DNA of 64,000 nt, from NCBI RefSeq assembly GCF_000720725.1, contig NZ_JOCQ01000019.1, positions 1-64,000 on the forward strand, written 5' to 3'. Made by a program: the position numbers and the translations under genes. The stretch comes from Streptomyces rimosus subsp. rimosus (GTDB lineage: Bacteria > Actinomycetota > Actinomycetes > Streptomycetales > Streptomycetaceae). This document shows, piece after piece, positions 33,656 through 41,561 of this stretch (position 1 is its first letter; each line of letters opens with the position of its first letter). The notes beneath the pieces were generated by a model. The model saw only the letters and a list, made by a program, of their open reading frames with translations. It searched no databases and had not been told where the DNA came from.

Positions 33656-33715
33656 CTCGCCTCCGGGCAGGCTCGGTCTGTAGGTGAATGTGCCGAGATG
33701 AATGGTACGGACAGC

Positions 33716-33928
33716 TCAGTCGGAGAACGCGTCGGCCTTGATGCTGGTGATGAATTCCGCGAAGGAGCGGGTCGAGAAGGTGAGTATGGGGCCGCTCGGG
33801 GCTTTGCTGTCCCGGATGGGGATGGCGCCGGATGCTATCGCCGATGCGGGAGACCACTCCAGGCAGTTGCCTCCGTCTTGGCTGCTGTAGCTGGACTTGG
33901 CCCAGGAAGGGCTCAGGGGCTGGGTCAC
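33716..33928 (-). CDS. DUF397 protein, first copy
   Basis: 70-residue protein with the DUF397 signature WAKSSYSSQDGGNCLEW, IPIRDSKAPSGPILTFS and FAEFITSIKADAF. DUF397 proteins partner XRE/DUF5753 (WhiJ-like) regulators and are thought to antagonise them in Streptomyces development. It is a close paralogue of 34194-34403 and pairs with the intact isochorismatase-like gene downstream. Confidence 0.9.
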   Translation of the reverse strand: MTQPLSPSWAKSSYSSQDGGNCLEWSPASAIASGAIPIRDSKAPSGPILTFSTRSFAEFITSIKADAFSD

Positions 33929-33950
33929 GTTGTCTCCATAAGCTGTCGGA

Positions 33951-34190
33951 TCATCTGGGCGGGCGCGTCACGCGTGCCCGGAGCACCACGTCGAGATCGC
34001 TCCCCGAGAACGCGCTCGCCCGCCGCTTGGTGACCACCACGTCACCCGGCCGGGACGCGGCCTCGGGGTGGGTCTCGGTGCCCGGGGCGCCCTCGATCGC
34101 CCGGCGCAGGCGTGGCAGATAGCCGGAGCCGTCGTCGGCGATGTCCACGATGGCCCGTTGGACGTCCATCACGAGAAGGGCGCTGCTCAT
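33951..34190 (-). pseudogene. Degenerate second copy of the isochorismatase-like gene
   Basis: 79-codon remnant. It begins like the intact copy (MSSALLVMDVQRAIVDIADD), then has an internal deletion joining RRAI to EGAPGTE. It continues through DVVVTKRRASAFSGSDLDVV and ends after VVLRAR, with a few unrelated residues. The deletion end points share the near-repeat GCGCC(G/C)TCGA in the intact gene, indicating short-homology recombination. About 60 percent of the protein, including the catalytic half, is missing. Confidence 0.85.
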
Positions 34191-34193
34191 GGC

Positions 34194-34403
34194 TCAGCCG
34201 GAGAACGCGTCGGTCTTGACGCCCGCGATGAATTCCGCGAAGGAGGGGGAGGAGAAGGTGAGGACGGGGCCCTCAGGGTCCTTGCTGTCGCGGACCGGAA
34301 CGATGCCCGTCACCTCGGCAGTCGAGGGTGACCACTCCACGCAGTTGCCGCCCTCCGCGCTTGTGTAGCTCGACTTGACCCACCGAGTGGGAGCGATCTT
34401 CAC
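34194..34403 (-). CDS. DUF397 protein, second copy
   Basis: 69-residue DUF397 protein: RWVKSSYTSAEGGNCVEWSP, VPVRDSKDPEGPVLTFSS, FAEFIAGVKTDAFSG. GTG 34403 overlaps the stop of the XRE gene as GTGA and gives a product the same size as the other copy. ATG 34436 would overlap it by 37 nt. It is the direct partner of the WhiJ-like regulator upstream and paralogous to 33716-33928. Confidence 0.88.
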   Translation of the reverse strand: MKIAPTRWVKSSYTSAEGGNCVEWSPSTAEVTGIVPVRDSKDPEGPVLTFSSPSFAEFIAGVKTDAFSG

Positions 34404-35227
34404 GTCAGCTTCTCCATCTGCTCGGCGATCAGACATGCACTCTCCCGTGCGGACAATGCGTCGCCGGTCAGTTCATCGTAGGTCCGCAACGCTGTTCGAA
34501 CATAGTCCGGATCGTCCACGATGCCAGCGGTTCGAAAGTTCTCCACGCAGACGGAAACGGTGTGATTGGGGGCGGTGATGAGTGTCACCGGCCAGTCGCT
34601 GAACAGATGGCCGGGGGCGTCCAAGGGGAGGACCTGTACGCGAACGGTGGGTCGTGATCCGGCGTCCAGCAGAGCCTTCAACTGTCGTCGCATGACGTCC
34701 GGAGGGCAGAAGCGGCGGTACAGGACGGACTCGCACAGCACTAGGCGGACGTCCGGTGGCGTGTCCCCATCGAACACGACCTTCCTCGCCAGCCGGTCGT
34801 TCACGAACGTCGAGGTCTCTTTCGCGCTGGCTCGCGGGAAGCCGCCTTTGAACAGGCAGCGTGCGTAGTCGGCAGTGTGGAACAGCCCGGGGATGAGGGT
34901 GGGAGACCACTCCCGGATGGCCACGGCGGCGCGCTCCATGGCCATGCGCCGCCGGTAGAGCGTGGGATAGGACGAAGCCACTGCGTCCTCGTAGAGGCGC
35001 TTGAACTTCCCGTCCGTACCGAACACCTCGTCCAACAGCGGCGCGATGTCCGGTGGGATCGAACCATGGCACGTCTCCACGCGGGAGATCGTGCTTCTGG
35101 AGGTGCGGACCAGCCTGGCCAGGTCTTCCTGCGTCAGCGCTTTCGGATCGTGCAGTTCTCGGGCGCTGCGGCATTCTTCGGCGAACTCCCGGCGTGGGTC
35201 TTCCGGGCTGTCGGTTTCTTCGTCCAC
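34400..35227 (-). CDS. WhiJ-like XRE/DUF5753 transcriptional regulator
   Basis: 275-residue regulator. The N-terminal XRE helix-turn-helix (ALTQEDLARLVRTSRSTISR) is followed by a DUF5753 domain from about residue 90 (IREWSPTLIPGLFHTADYAR, VQVLPLDAPGHLF). Such proteins work with small DUF397 partners in Streptomyces to control development or antibiotic production. The DUF397 gene overlaps its stop. It diverges from the CCCH mini-protein/methyltransferase operon and is a candidate regulator of it. Confidence 0.92.
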   Translation of the reverse strand: MDEETDSPEDPRREFAEECRSARELHDPKALTQEDLARLVRTSRSTISRVETCHGSIPPDIAPLLDEVFGTDGKFKRLYEDAVASSYPTLYRRRMAMERAAVAIREWSPTLIPGLFHTADYARCLFKGGFPRASAKETSTFVNDRLARKVVFDGDTPPDVRLVLCESVLYRRFCPPDVMRRQLKALLDAGSRPTVRVQVLPLDAPGHLFSDWPVTLITAPNHTVSVCVENFRTAGIVDDPDYVRTALRTYDELTGDALSARESACLIAEQMEKLT

Positions 35228-35425
35228 GATTCCCCCGACTCAAGGTCTGGTCATGGCTCTCGGCCGGGCCGTTTCCCGTGGTCAACGGCGCGTGCATATG
35301 CCGCGTCACTCAACACTCAGATCGAGCGCCCGAACGGGGCCAAGGCTACTGAGCGTTGCGCCATCCTGTAACCAGTCGGACGCGCTGAGTAAATGTGCGA
35401 TTCCGGAACAGGCGAAAGGTCTCCC

Positions 35426-35620
35426 ATGGACATCAGTGAAAAGGTCGGCGTGACCGACAAAAGGCGGGTCGCGGACCCGGTGCCGGTGCCGGGCTGCGAC
35501 GTGTGCGCGTCCGCGTACGGCGACCGGGAGCCCGCTCGGGCCGATGGGCGCTCGCTCACCGTGCGGAGCTGCAACGGTGTCATCGCCGGGCACCCTCACG
35601 GACGAGGAGGCCGGGCATGA
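35426..35620 (+). CDS. CCCH mini-protein 1
   Basis: 64-residue protein from ATG 35426. It contains C24-X2-C27-X21-C49-X6-H56 followed by PH (CDVCAS ... SCNGVIAGHPHG). The same spacing occurs in the next gene, so this looks like a small zinc-binding fold. No family name is known to me. Its stop overlaps the next start (ATGA), so the two are coupled. A regulatory, chaperone or precursor-peptide role cannot be distinguished. Confidence 0.68.
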   Translation: MDISEKVGVTDKRRVADPVPVPGCDVCASAYGDREPARADGRSLTVRSCNGVIAGHPHGRGGRA

Positions 35621-35898
35621 CGATCTCGCCCCGGACGTACGAGGGCAGCATGGAGTGCGCGGGATGCGCGGAGTTGGCGCGCACCTTGGTGGCTGCTCTG
35701 AAAGCTGGCGACCAGTCCAAGGCCACGGACTGCCAAGTCCTGATTCGCCGACACCCCGATCACACGGAAGTACTCGGCAGTCACCTCCCGCACGGCCACG
35801 GCGGCGACAAGCTCCCCGGCGAGCCCTACCCCGGGCCGCACCCGCCGCCCACCCCCGACGGTGGTCCCGGCGTGCCCAACCCGCCGAAGGGCGCGTGA
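35617..35898 (+). CDS. CCCH mini-protein 2
   Basis: 93-residue protein with C14-X2-C17-X21-C39-X6-H46 (ECAGCAEL ... DCQVLIRRHPDH), identical in spacing to its neighbour. A His/Pro/Gly-rich tail follows (PHGHGGDKLPGEPYPGPHPP). ATG 35617 follows GAGGAGG and overlaps the previous stop. It lies 2 bp before the methyltransferase gene. The tail could be a disordered or substrate segment. Function unknown. Confidence 0.7.
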   Translation: MTISPRTYEGSMECAGCAELARTLVAALKAGDQSKATDCQVLIRRHPDHTEVLGSHLPHGHGGDKLPGEPYPGPHPPPTPDGGPGVPNPPKGA

Positions 35899-35900
35899 AC

Positions 35901-37073
35901 ATGACGTACGTACGGCAGGTGGGCCCCGGTTGTGCCGCGCTGGGGCGTGCACTCGTGGCGGGTGGGGTGATGTCCGGGGACTGGGCGGGGGCGTTCGCGG
36001 ACGTACCCCGGTCGGCATTCCTGCCTGATCTCATGTGGCCGTGGGACATGGCGGCCGGGTGCAGCGTGCCCGTATCGCGTACGGATGATCCGCAGCGGTG
36101 GCAGGAATTCGCCGATTCCGACTGCCCGATCGTTACGCAGTGGGACGACGGCAATCACCTCGGCACCGAGCCGGGGGCGGTCTCCACCAGTTCCGCGTCC
36201 ATGCCGTCGGTGGTGTTCCGGATGCTCCGGGACCTGGACGTACGGGCCGGTGACCGGGTGCTGGAGGTCGGTACGGCGACGGGGTGGAACGCTGCGCTCC
36301 TGGCCCACCGGGCCGGGGCCGGCCGAGTGATCTCGATGGAGGTGGACGAGGCGGTGGCGGGCCGGGCTCGTACGGTCCTGGAACGGTTCGGCAGTTCGGC
36401 CCGGGTCGTGCACGGGGATGGATTCGGAGGGTATCCGGAAGGCGCTCCGTACGACCGGATCATCGGGACGTGTGGGCTGCGGCGCTTTCCGTGGGGCTGG
36501 GTGGAGCAGTGCCGCCCCGGGGGAATTGTGGTCGCGCCCTGGGGAACGCATTTCAGTAACGCCGATGGCGTGGCCCGGTTGGTGGTCGCGGATGACGGGC
36601 TGAGCGCTTCGGGGCGTTTCACCGGGCCTGTGGAGTTCATGAAGCTGCGGGCGCAGCGGCTTCCGCCGGTGGTGCACGGTGAGTACGTGCGGGAAAGCGT
36701 GAAAGAGGGGTGGGAGTCTTCTACGGGGGTTACCGAGGCGGAATTCCTGGGCGAGCGGTTCGGGGCACAGCGGTTCGCGGTGGGGGTACGGGTGCCGGAC
36801 TGTCTTTGCGTGGAGGCGGAGAAACGCGAGGGCGCCCGGCCGGTGTGGTTGTACGGGCTGCGGGACCGGTCCTGGGCTTGTGTGCTGTTCCGGGACGGGG
36901 ACGACGCGCGGGTCTGGCAGTACGGGGCGCGTCGGCTCTGGGACGAGGCGGAGGCCGCGTATCGGTGGTGGGTGGCGCACGGTCGGCCCGGTTACGAGCG
37001 GTTCGGGCTGACGGTCACGGCGGAGGGGGAACGGGTGTGGCTGGACGGGGCGGGGGATTTCTGGAAGGTGTGA
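35901..37073 (+). CDS. PIMT-like methyltransferase of the graspetide/FxLD RiPP type
   Basis: 390-residue SAM methyltransferase. The PIMT-like core has DVPRSAFLPDLMWPWDM, motif I RVLEVGTATGWNAALLAHRA, and DRIIGTCGLRRFPWGWVEQ. The C-terminal extension (WQYGARRLWDEAEAAYRWWV, RFGLTVTAEGERVWLD) is the one I recall from RiPP-associated methyltransferases of ATP-grasp and FxLD systems, which methylate Asp to drive aspartimide/isoaspartate formation. No ATP-grasp maturase or cyclase is adjacent. The two CCCH mini-proteins are the only co-transcribed candidates for substrate or partner. Confidence 0.85.
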   Translation: MTYVRQVGPGCAALGRALVAGGVMSGDWAGAFADVPRSAFLPDLMWPWDMAAGCSVPVSRTDDPQRWQEFADSDCPIVTQWDDGNHLGTEPGAVSTSSASMPSVVFRMLRDLDVRAGDRVLEVGTATGWNAALLAHRAGAGRVISMEVDEAVAGRARTVLERFGSSARVVHGDGFGGYPEGAPYDRIIGTCGLRRFPWGWVEQCRPGGIVVAPWGTHFSNADGVARLVVADDGLSASGRFTGPVEFMKLRAQRLPPVVHGEYVRESVKEGWESSTGVTEAEFLGERFGAQRFAVGVRVPDCLCVEAEKREGARPVWLYGLRDRSWACVLFRDGDDARVWQYGARRLWDEAEAAYRWWVAHGRPGYERFGLTVTAEGERVWLDGAGDFWKV

Positions 37074-37140
37074 GGTGGGTGTGCCCGGACCTTCGCGGCG
37101 GCCGGGGCCTGGTGCCGACCGCCGCGGTCGCGGGCTCAGG

Positions 37141-37911
37141 TCACTTGCCGTCCACCTCGTACTGGCCGACCTCCAGGAAGTGCCGCAGTGCCTCCGGCGT
37201 TCCGTCGGCGAGGGCCTTCTCGGCAGCCTTTCGGAGGGCCTTGCTGATGTTCGGCTTGGCCAGGATCTTGCCGATGGCTACGCGGTCGTCCTCGGCCCGG
37301 GCGAGGCGATAGCCGGTTTCGTGGAAGGCACGGAACTCTTCGGGCGAGCCATTGTTGTTGAGGAGCTTGTTGATTTCCTCTTTGACTCTGGGGCCGGTGT
37401 CCTTGCGGCCGAGGATGGTGAAGACGGCTACGCGATCGTCTTCGAATCGGGCCAGACGGTAACCGGTTTCGAGGAAGGCGCGCAGTTCTTCGGGTGTGCC
37501 GTCGCCGACAAGTTTGGAGATCGCTTCTTTGACTCCGCGGCCGGTGTCCTTGCGGCCGAGGATGGTGAAGAGGGCGACGCGGTCGTCCTCGGCCTGGGCG
37601 AGGCGGTAGCCGGTCTTCAAGAAGGCGCGCAGGTCATCGGGGGTGCCGTTGAGAGCCGCGTTGGCTTCTCGGGTGACCCCTACGCCAACGTCCTTGCCGC
37701 CCAGGATGCGCAGGACGGCGACCCGGAGGTCGTCGTCCGACATCTCATCGACCGGCGTCTCGGGTGCGACGGTCCCGTACGGGGCCGTCACGGGCGTCGG
37801 TGTGGCCGCCGGTGTGGCCGCCGGTGTGGTGGCGAACGCCGGGGTGGCGAGGAGAAGGGCCGGCGTCAGGGCGGTGGCCGCGACAATCAGGGCAGCACGG
37901 GTCGGCTTCAT
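37141..37911 (-). CDS. Secreted ALF-repeat protein, four-repeat paralogue
   Basis: 256-residue exported protein with signal peptide MKPTRAALIVAATALTPALL and four repeats of about 47-50 residues (AFLKTGYRLAQAEDDRVALF, ILGRKDTGRGVKEAISKLVG and variants). It is a paralogue of 32276-32884 with one extra repeat. Even the 3' flank (GGCTCAGGTCACT-like) is shared, showing a segmental duplication. Function unknown. Confidence 0.87.
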   Translation of the reverse strand: MKPTRAALIVAATALTPALLLATPAFATTPAATPAATPTPVTAPYGTVAPETPVDEMSDDDLRVAVLRILGGKDVGVGVTREANAALNGTPDDLRAFLKTGYRLAQAEDDRVALFTILGRKDTGRGVKEAISKLVGDGTPEELRAFLETGYRLARFEDDRVAVFTILGRKDTGPRVKEEINKLLNNNGSPEEFRAFHETGYRLARAEDDRVAIGKILAKPNISKALRKAAEKALADGTPEALRHFLEVGQYEVDGK

Positions 37912-38042
37912 GGGTGTCTTGCCTCCGAAGGGGATCTGTCGATGACATGATCGTCTCCAGGGCGCGCCCCGATGTCATTGCCTGAAGTCGGCAATTTCGG
38001 GTGATCGACGGTGATGCCGGATACGTGGTGACGAGGGGTCCG

Positions 38043-38885
38043 TCAAGCGATGCGCGAGCCGCCCCTGTCGGCCTCGTCGTTCCCCTCGTCCCGCCCCCGG
38101 TGCCACGACTCCAGCTCCGCCCGCACCCTCCGGTCCATCGCCATGGAGAGTTCCGCGTCGACGATGCCCTTGGAGATGGGGCGGAGTTTTTCGACGGTCC
38201 GGGTTATGCGGGCGATCTCGGTGGGGTCCAGGGGGTCGCCGGCGGCGGCGCGGGTGAGGACGTCGGAGAGGACGTGGGTGCGGATCACCGAGATGAACAG
38301 GTCGGCCATGGCGTCGGCGTGGGCGCGTACCTCGCGGCCGGCTTCCAGGACGGCGGCCAGCGGGACGCCGTTGGCGACGAGTTCGGTGGAGGCGTCGAGG
38401 AGGCGGCGGCTGATGTGGACGAACTCGTCGCCGTCCACGGCCAGATAGCCGATGTCCAGGGAGGCGGAGAGGTTTTCCGGGGTGACGTCGTCCTTGAAGT
38501 GGTCGGCGAGTTCCTCGGGGGTGAGGCGTACGGGGGTTTCCTCGGACCAGGGGGCGACGAGGGTGCCCTCCAGGCCGAGCAGTTCGCCGACGTCGCGGCC
38601 GTTGTCGAAGGCGGAGAGCAGCTCGGCGATGCCGCCGAGGGTGTGGCCGCGGTCCAGCAGGCCCGCGATGGTGCGGAGCCGGGCCAGGTGGTGTTCGTTG
38701 TACCAGGCGATCCGGCCTTCGCGGCGCGGTGGCGGGATGAGCTTGCGTTCGCGGTAGAAGCGCAGGGTGCGGACGGTGATGCCAGCCGCCTTGGCGAGGT
38801 CGGCCATGCGGTATTCGTGGGGGCCGGGGCCGGGGGTGTCCGGCTCGGCGGGAGGTTCGGGATCGCCGTGCGTCTGCTTTGCCAC
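38043..38885 (-). CDS. MerR-family transcriptional regulator
   Basis: 280-residue regulator with an N-terminal 22-residue Pro-rich leader. The MerR winged helix (YRMADLAKAAGITVRTLRFY, REGRIAWYNEHHLARLRTIA) is followed by a long helical effector domain of about 190 residues. It lacks the Cys pattern of metal sensors. It diverges from the monooxygenase/hydrolase/SDR operon and is its likely regulator. Confidence 0.9.
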   Translation of the reverse strand: MAKQTHGDPEPPAEPDTPGPGPHEYRMADLAKAAGITVRTLRFYRERKLIPPPRREGRIAWYNEHHLARLRTIAGLLDRGHTLGGIAELLSAFDNGRDVGELLGLEGTLVAPWSEETPVRLTPEELADHFKDDVTPENLSASLDIGYLAVDGDEFVHISRRLLDASTELVANGVPLAAVLEAGREVRAHADAMADLFISVIRTHVLSDVLTRAAAGDPLDPTEIARITRTVEKLRPISKGIVDAELSMAMDRRVRAELESWHRGRDEGNDEADRGGSRIA

Positions 38886-38958
38886 GGGCTCAGCCTATGT
38901 TGCCCCACCCGGCCCCGGCCGAGGTGCAACCTGCGGTAACTTCCCGCCGCCTACCCCC

Positions 38959-39011
38959 TACCGCTCGGTACGTCCGTGTCCTACCCTCCAATCGTGCCAG
39001 TGATTGCTGGC
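38959..39011. promoter_or_regulatory. Inverted repeats between the MerR gene and the monooxygenase operon
   Basis: Two inverted repeats lie here: TACCG-CT-CGGTA (38959-38970) and GCCAG-N6-CTGGC (38996-39011). Either could be the MerR operator. The surrounding 196-bp gap (38886-39081) contains no gene. Confidence 0.5.
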
Positions 39012-39081
39012 GCGGTTGAGGCGAAGGTCCGCAGTGGCGAAGGCCTGACGTTCTGACGGTCGATACTCGGGAGGCGGCGGC

Positions 39082-40608
39082 ATGGCCGAGCGCGAACACG
39101 AGCACGTACGGGTGGCGGTGATCGGATCGGGGTTCGGTGGTCTGGGGGCGGCCGTGCGGCTGCGGCGCCAGGGGATCACCGACTTCGTGGTCCTGGAGCG
39201 GGCCGGATCGGTGGGCGGCACCTGGCGTGACAACAGCTATCCGGGGTGCGCGTGCGATGTGCCCTCGCACCTGTACTCGTTCTCCTTCGCGCCCAACCCC
39301 GAGTGGCCGCGCAACTTCTCCGGGCAGCCGCACATCCGCGCGTACCTGGAGCGGGTCACCGACACCTTCGGCCTGCGGCCGCACATCCGCTTCAACTCGG
39401 AGGTGCGGAGCCTGCGGTGGAACGGGGAGGAGCTGCACTGGGAGGTGGAGACGGCGAGCGGGGCGCTGACCGCGGACGTGGTGGTGTCGGCCACCGGGCC
39501 GCTGTCCGATCCCAAGGTGCCGGACATCCCGGGGCTGGCTTCCTTCCCGGGGAAGGTGTTCCACTCGGCGCGCTGGGACCATGACTACGACCTGCGCGGC
39601 AAACGGATCGCGATGATCGGTACGGGCGCCTCGGCGATCCAGATCGTGCCGTCCGTCCAGCCGGCGGTCGACCGGCTCACCCTCTTCCAGCGCACCCCGG
39701 CCTGGGTGCTGCCGCGTGCCGACCGGAAGATCAGCGGCCTGGAGCGCTGGCTGCACGCCAAGGTCCCGGCGACCCGGGCCGCGCGCCGCGGGCTGCTGTG
39801 GGGGATCAGGGAGTTGCAGGTCAGCGCGTTCACCAAGCGCCCGAACGAGCTGGGGCTGATCGAGGGGCTGGCCAAGGGGCACATGAAGCGGGCCGTGAAG
39901 GACCCGGCGCTGCGGGCCAAGCTGACGCCCGACTACCGGATCGGGTGCAAGCGGATCCTGCTGTCGAACACGTACTACCCGGCGCTCACGCAGCCGAATG
40001 TGGACGTGGTGGCGAGCGGGCTGCGGGAAGTCCGGGGGAATGTGCTGGTCGCCTCGGACGGTACGGAGACCGAGGCCGACGCGATCGTCTTCGGTACGGG
40101 CTTCCATGTGACGGACATGCCGATCGCCCACCGGGTCACCGGCGCCAACGGCACGACGCTGGCCGAGGAGTGGAAGGACGGCATGGAGGCGCTGCGCGGC
40201 ACGACCGCCGCCGGATTCCCCAACTTCCTCACCATCATCGGGCCCAACACGGGCCTCGGGAACAGCTCGATGATCCTGATGATCGAGTCCCAGCTGAACT
40301 ACCTGGTCGACTTCATGCGGCAGCTGGACGTGCTGGGCGGGAAGATCGCGCTGAACGCCCGGCCGTCGGCGGTGCACGCCTGGACGCGCGGCGTTCAGAA
40401 GCGGATGGAGCGGACGGTGTGGAACACCGGCGGCTGCGACAGCTGGTACCTGGACTCCAGCGGGCGCAACACGACCGCCTGGCCCGGCACCACGGCCGAG
40501 TTCCGGAAGGTGACGCGGCAGGTGGACCTCGCGGAGTACGAGGTGCTGCGCGTCCCGGCGGCCCGCGGGGGCGAGCGGTCCGGGCAGATAGCGAAGGCGG
40601 TGGCGTGA
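39082..40608 (+). CDS. FAD-dependent Baeyer-Villiger-type monooxygenase
   Basis: 508-residue class B flavoprotein monooxygenase. FAD-binding GSGFGG (15-20) is followed by the Baeyer-Villiger fingerprint F155-P-G-K-V-F-H161-S-A-R-W165 and the NADPH-binding IGTGASAIQ. The late ATG motif is FGTGFHV. It probably converts ketones to esters or oxidises heteroatoms. Overlap of its stop with the hydrolase start, and the SDR after it, suggests oxidation of an alcohol to a ketone, insertion of oxygen, then ester hydrolysis. Confidence 0.92.
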   Translation: MAEREHEHVRVAVIGSGFGGLGAAVRLRRQGITDFVVLERAGSVGGTWRDNSYPGCACDVPSHLYSFSFAPNPEWPRNFSGQPHIRAYLERVTDTFGLRPHIRFNSEVRSLRWNGEELHWEVETASGALTADVVVSATGPLSDPKVPDIPGLASFPGKVFHSARWDHDYDLRGKRIAMIGTGASAIQIVPSVQPAVDRLTLFQRTPAWVLPRADRKISGLERWLHAKVPATRAARRGLLWGIRELQVSAFTKRPNELGLIEGLAKGHMKRAVKDPALRAKLTPDYRIGCKRILLSNTYYPALTQPNVDVVASGLREVRGNVLVASDGTETEADAIVFGTGFHVTDMPIAHRVTGANGTTLAEEWKDGMEALRGTTAAGFPNFLTIIGPNTGLGNSSMILMIESQLNYLVDFMRQLDVLGGKIALNARPSAVHAWTRGVQKRMERTVWNTGGCDSWYLDSSGRNTTAWPGTTAEFRKVTRQVDLAEYEVLRVPAARGGERSGQIAKAVA

Positions 40609-41561
40609 TGGCACCGACGCCCATGACCAGGGGGCGGTACGCGCCGCCCGCACCGCGCCGCCGGCTGACCGCCACCTCGGCCGACGGGTCCCGCCTGCAT
40701 GTGGAGATCCACGGAACGGACGAGCCCGGCGCGCCCGCCGTCGTGCTCTCGCACGGCTGGACCTGTTCGACGGCCTTCTGGGCCCCGGTCGTACGGGACC
40801 TGGCCGCCGACCACAAGGTCGTCCTCTACGACCAGCGAGGACACGGCCGTACCCCCGCCGTCGGCCCCCGCGGCTACACCACCACCGCGCTCGCCGACGA
40901 CCTGGTGGCCGTGCTCGGCGCCGCGCTGGAGCCGGGGGAGCGGGCCGTGCTGGCCGGGCACTCCATGGGCGGCATGACGATGATGGCCTCCAGCGAGCGC
41001 CCGGAGTTCCGGGAGCGGGCCGCCGCCGTCCTGCTGTGCAGCACCGGCTGCGCGAATCTGAGCGCGGAATCCCTGGTCATACCGATGCGCTCGCCGGGCG
41101 GGCGCCGCATCGCGCATCAGATCGTCCTCGGATCGCGGGCGCCGCTCGGGCCGGTCACCGCGCTCGCCAAACGGATCCTGAAGTACGCCACGATGGGCCC
41201 GGCCGCGACCCCCGAGCAGGTCGAGGCGTGCGCGCGGATCGTGCACGCCTGCCCGGCGGGCGTCCGGTCCCGGTGGGGGAAGGTCCTGGCCGGGCTCGAA
41301 CTGACCGGTGGCGCGGCGCGGCTGGACGTACCGACCGCCATCGTCGCGGGCACCGCCGACCGGCTCACCCCGATCGTGCAGTCCCGCCGGCTGGCCTCCG
41401 TGCTGCCGGACTTCCTGGGGCTGACCGAACTGCCGGGCGCCGGGCACATGACGCCGATCGAGGAGCCGGACGCGGTCATCGGCCGTATCCGGGAGCTGGT
41501 CCGGGACCACCTCCGGAGCGGCGGGACGACGACCACCGACCTGAAGGAGACGGCCCGATGA
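40608..41561 (+). CDS. Alpha/beta-fold hydrolase (probable esterase)
   Basis: 317-residue hydrolase from ATG 40608, overlapping the monooxygenase stop by one base. Oxyanion segment LSHGWTCSTAFW, nucleophile S119 in GHSMGG, and C-terminal GAGHMTPIEEPD (His) are visible. It probably hydrolyses the ester made by the Baeyer-Villiger enzyme. The gene order resembles mymA-lipR-SDR of Mycobacterium tuberculosis (from memory). Its stop overlaps the SDR start as ATGA. Confidence 0.92.
   Translation: MAPTPMTRGRYAPPAPRRRLTATSADGSRLHVEIHGTDEPGAPAVVLSHGWTCSTAFWAPVVRDLAADHKVVLYDQRGHGRTPAVGPRGYTTTALADDLVAVLGAALEPGERAVLAGHSMGGMTMMASSERPEFRERAAAVLLCSTGCANLSAESLVIPMRSPGGRRIAHQIVLGSRAPLGPVTALAKRILKYATMGPAATPEQVEACARIVHACPAGVRSRWGKVLAGLELTGGAARLDVPTAIVAGTADRLTPIVQSRRLASVLPDFLGLTELPGAGHMTPIEEPDAVIGRIRELVRDHLRSGGTTTTDLKETAR

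Noticed and set aside
20667..37073. Graspetide system linking the ATP-grasp protein with the PIMT-like methyltransferase
   Set aside because: The genes are about 14 kb apart in separate operons, and no precursor peptide with a graspetide-like core lies beside either.
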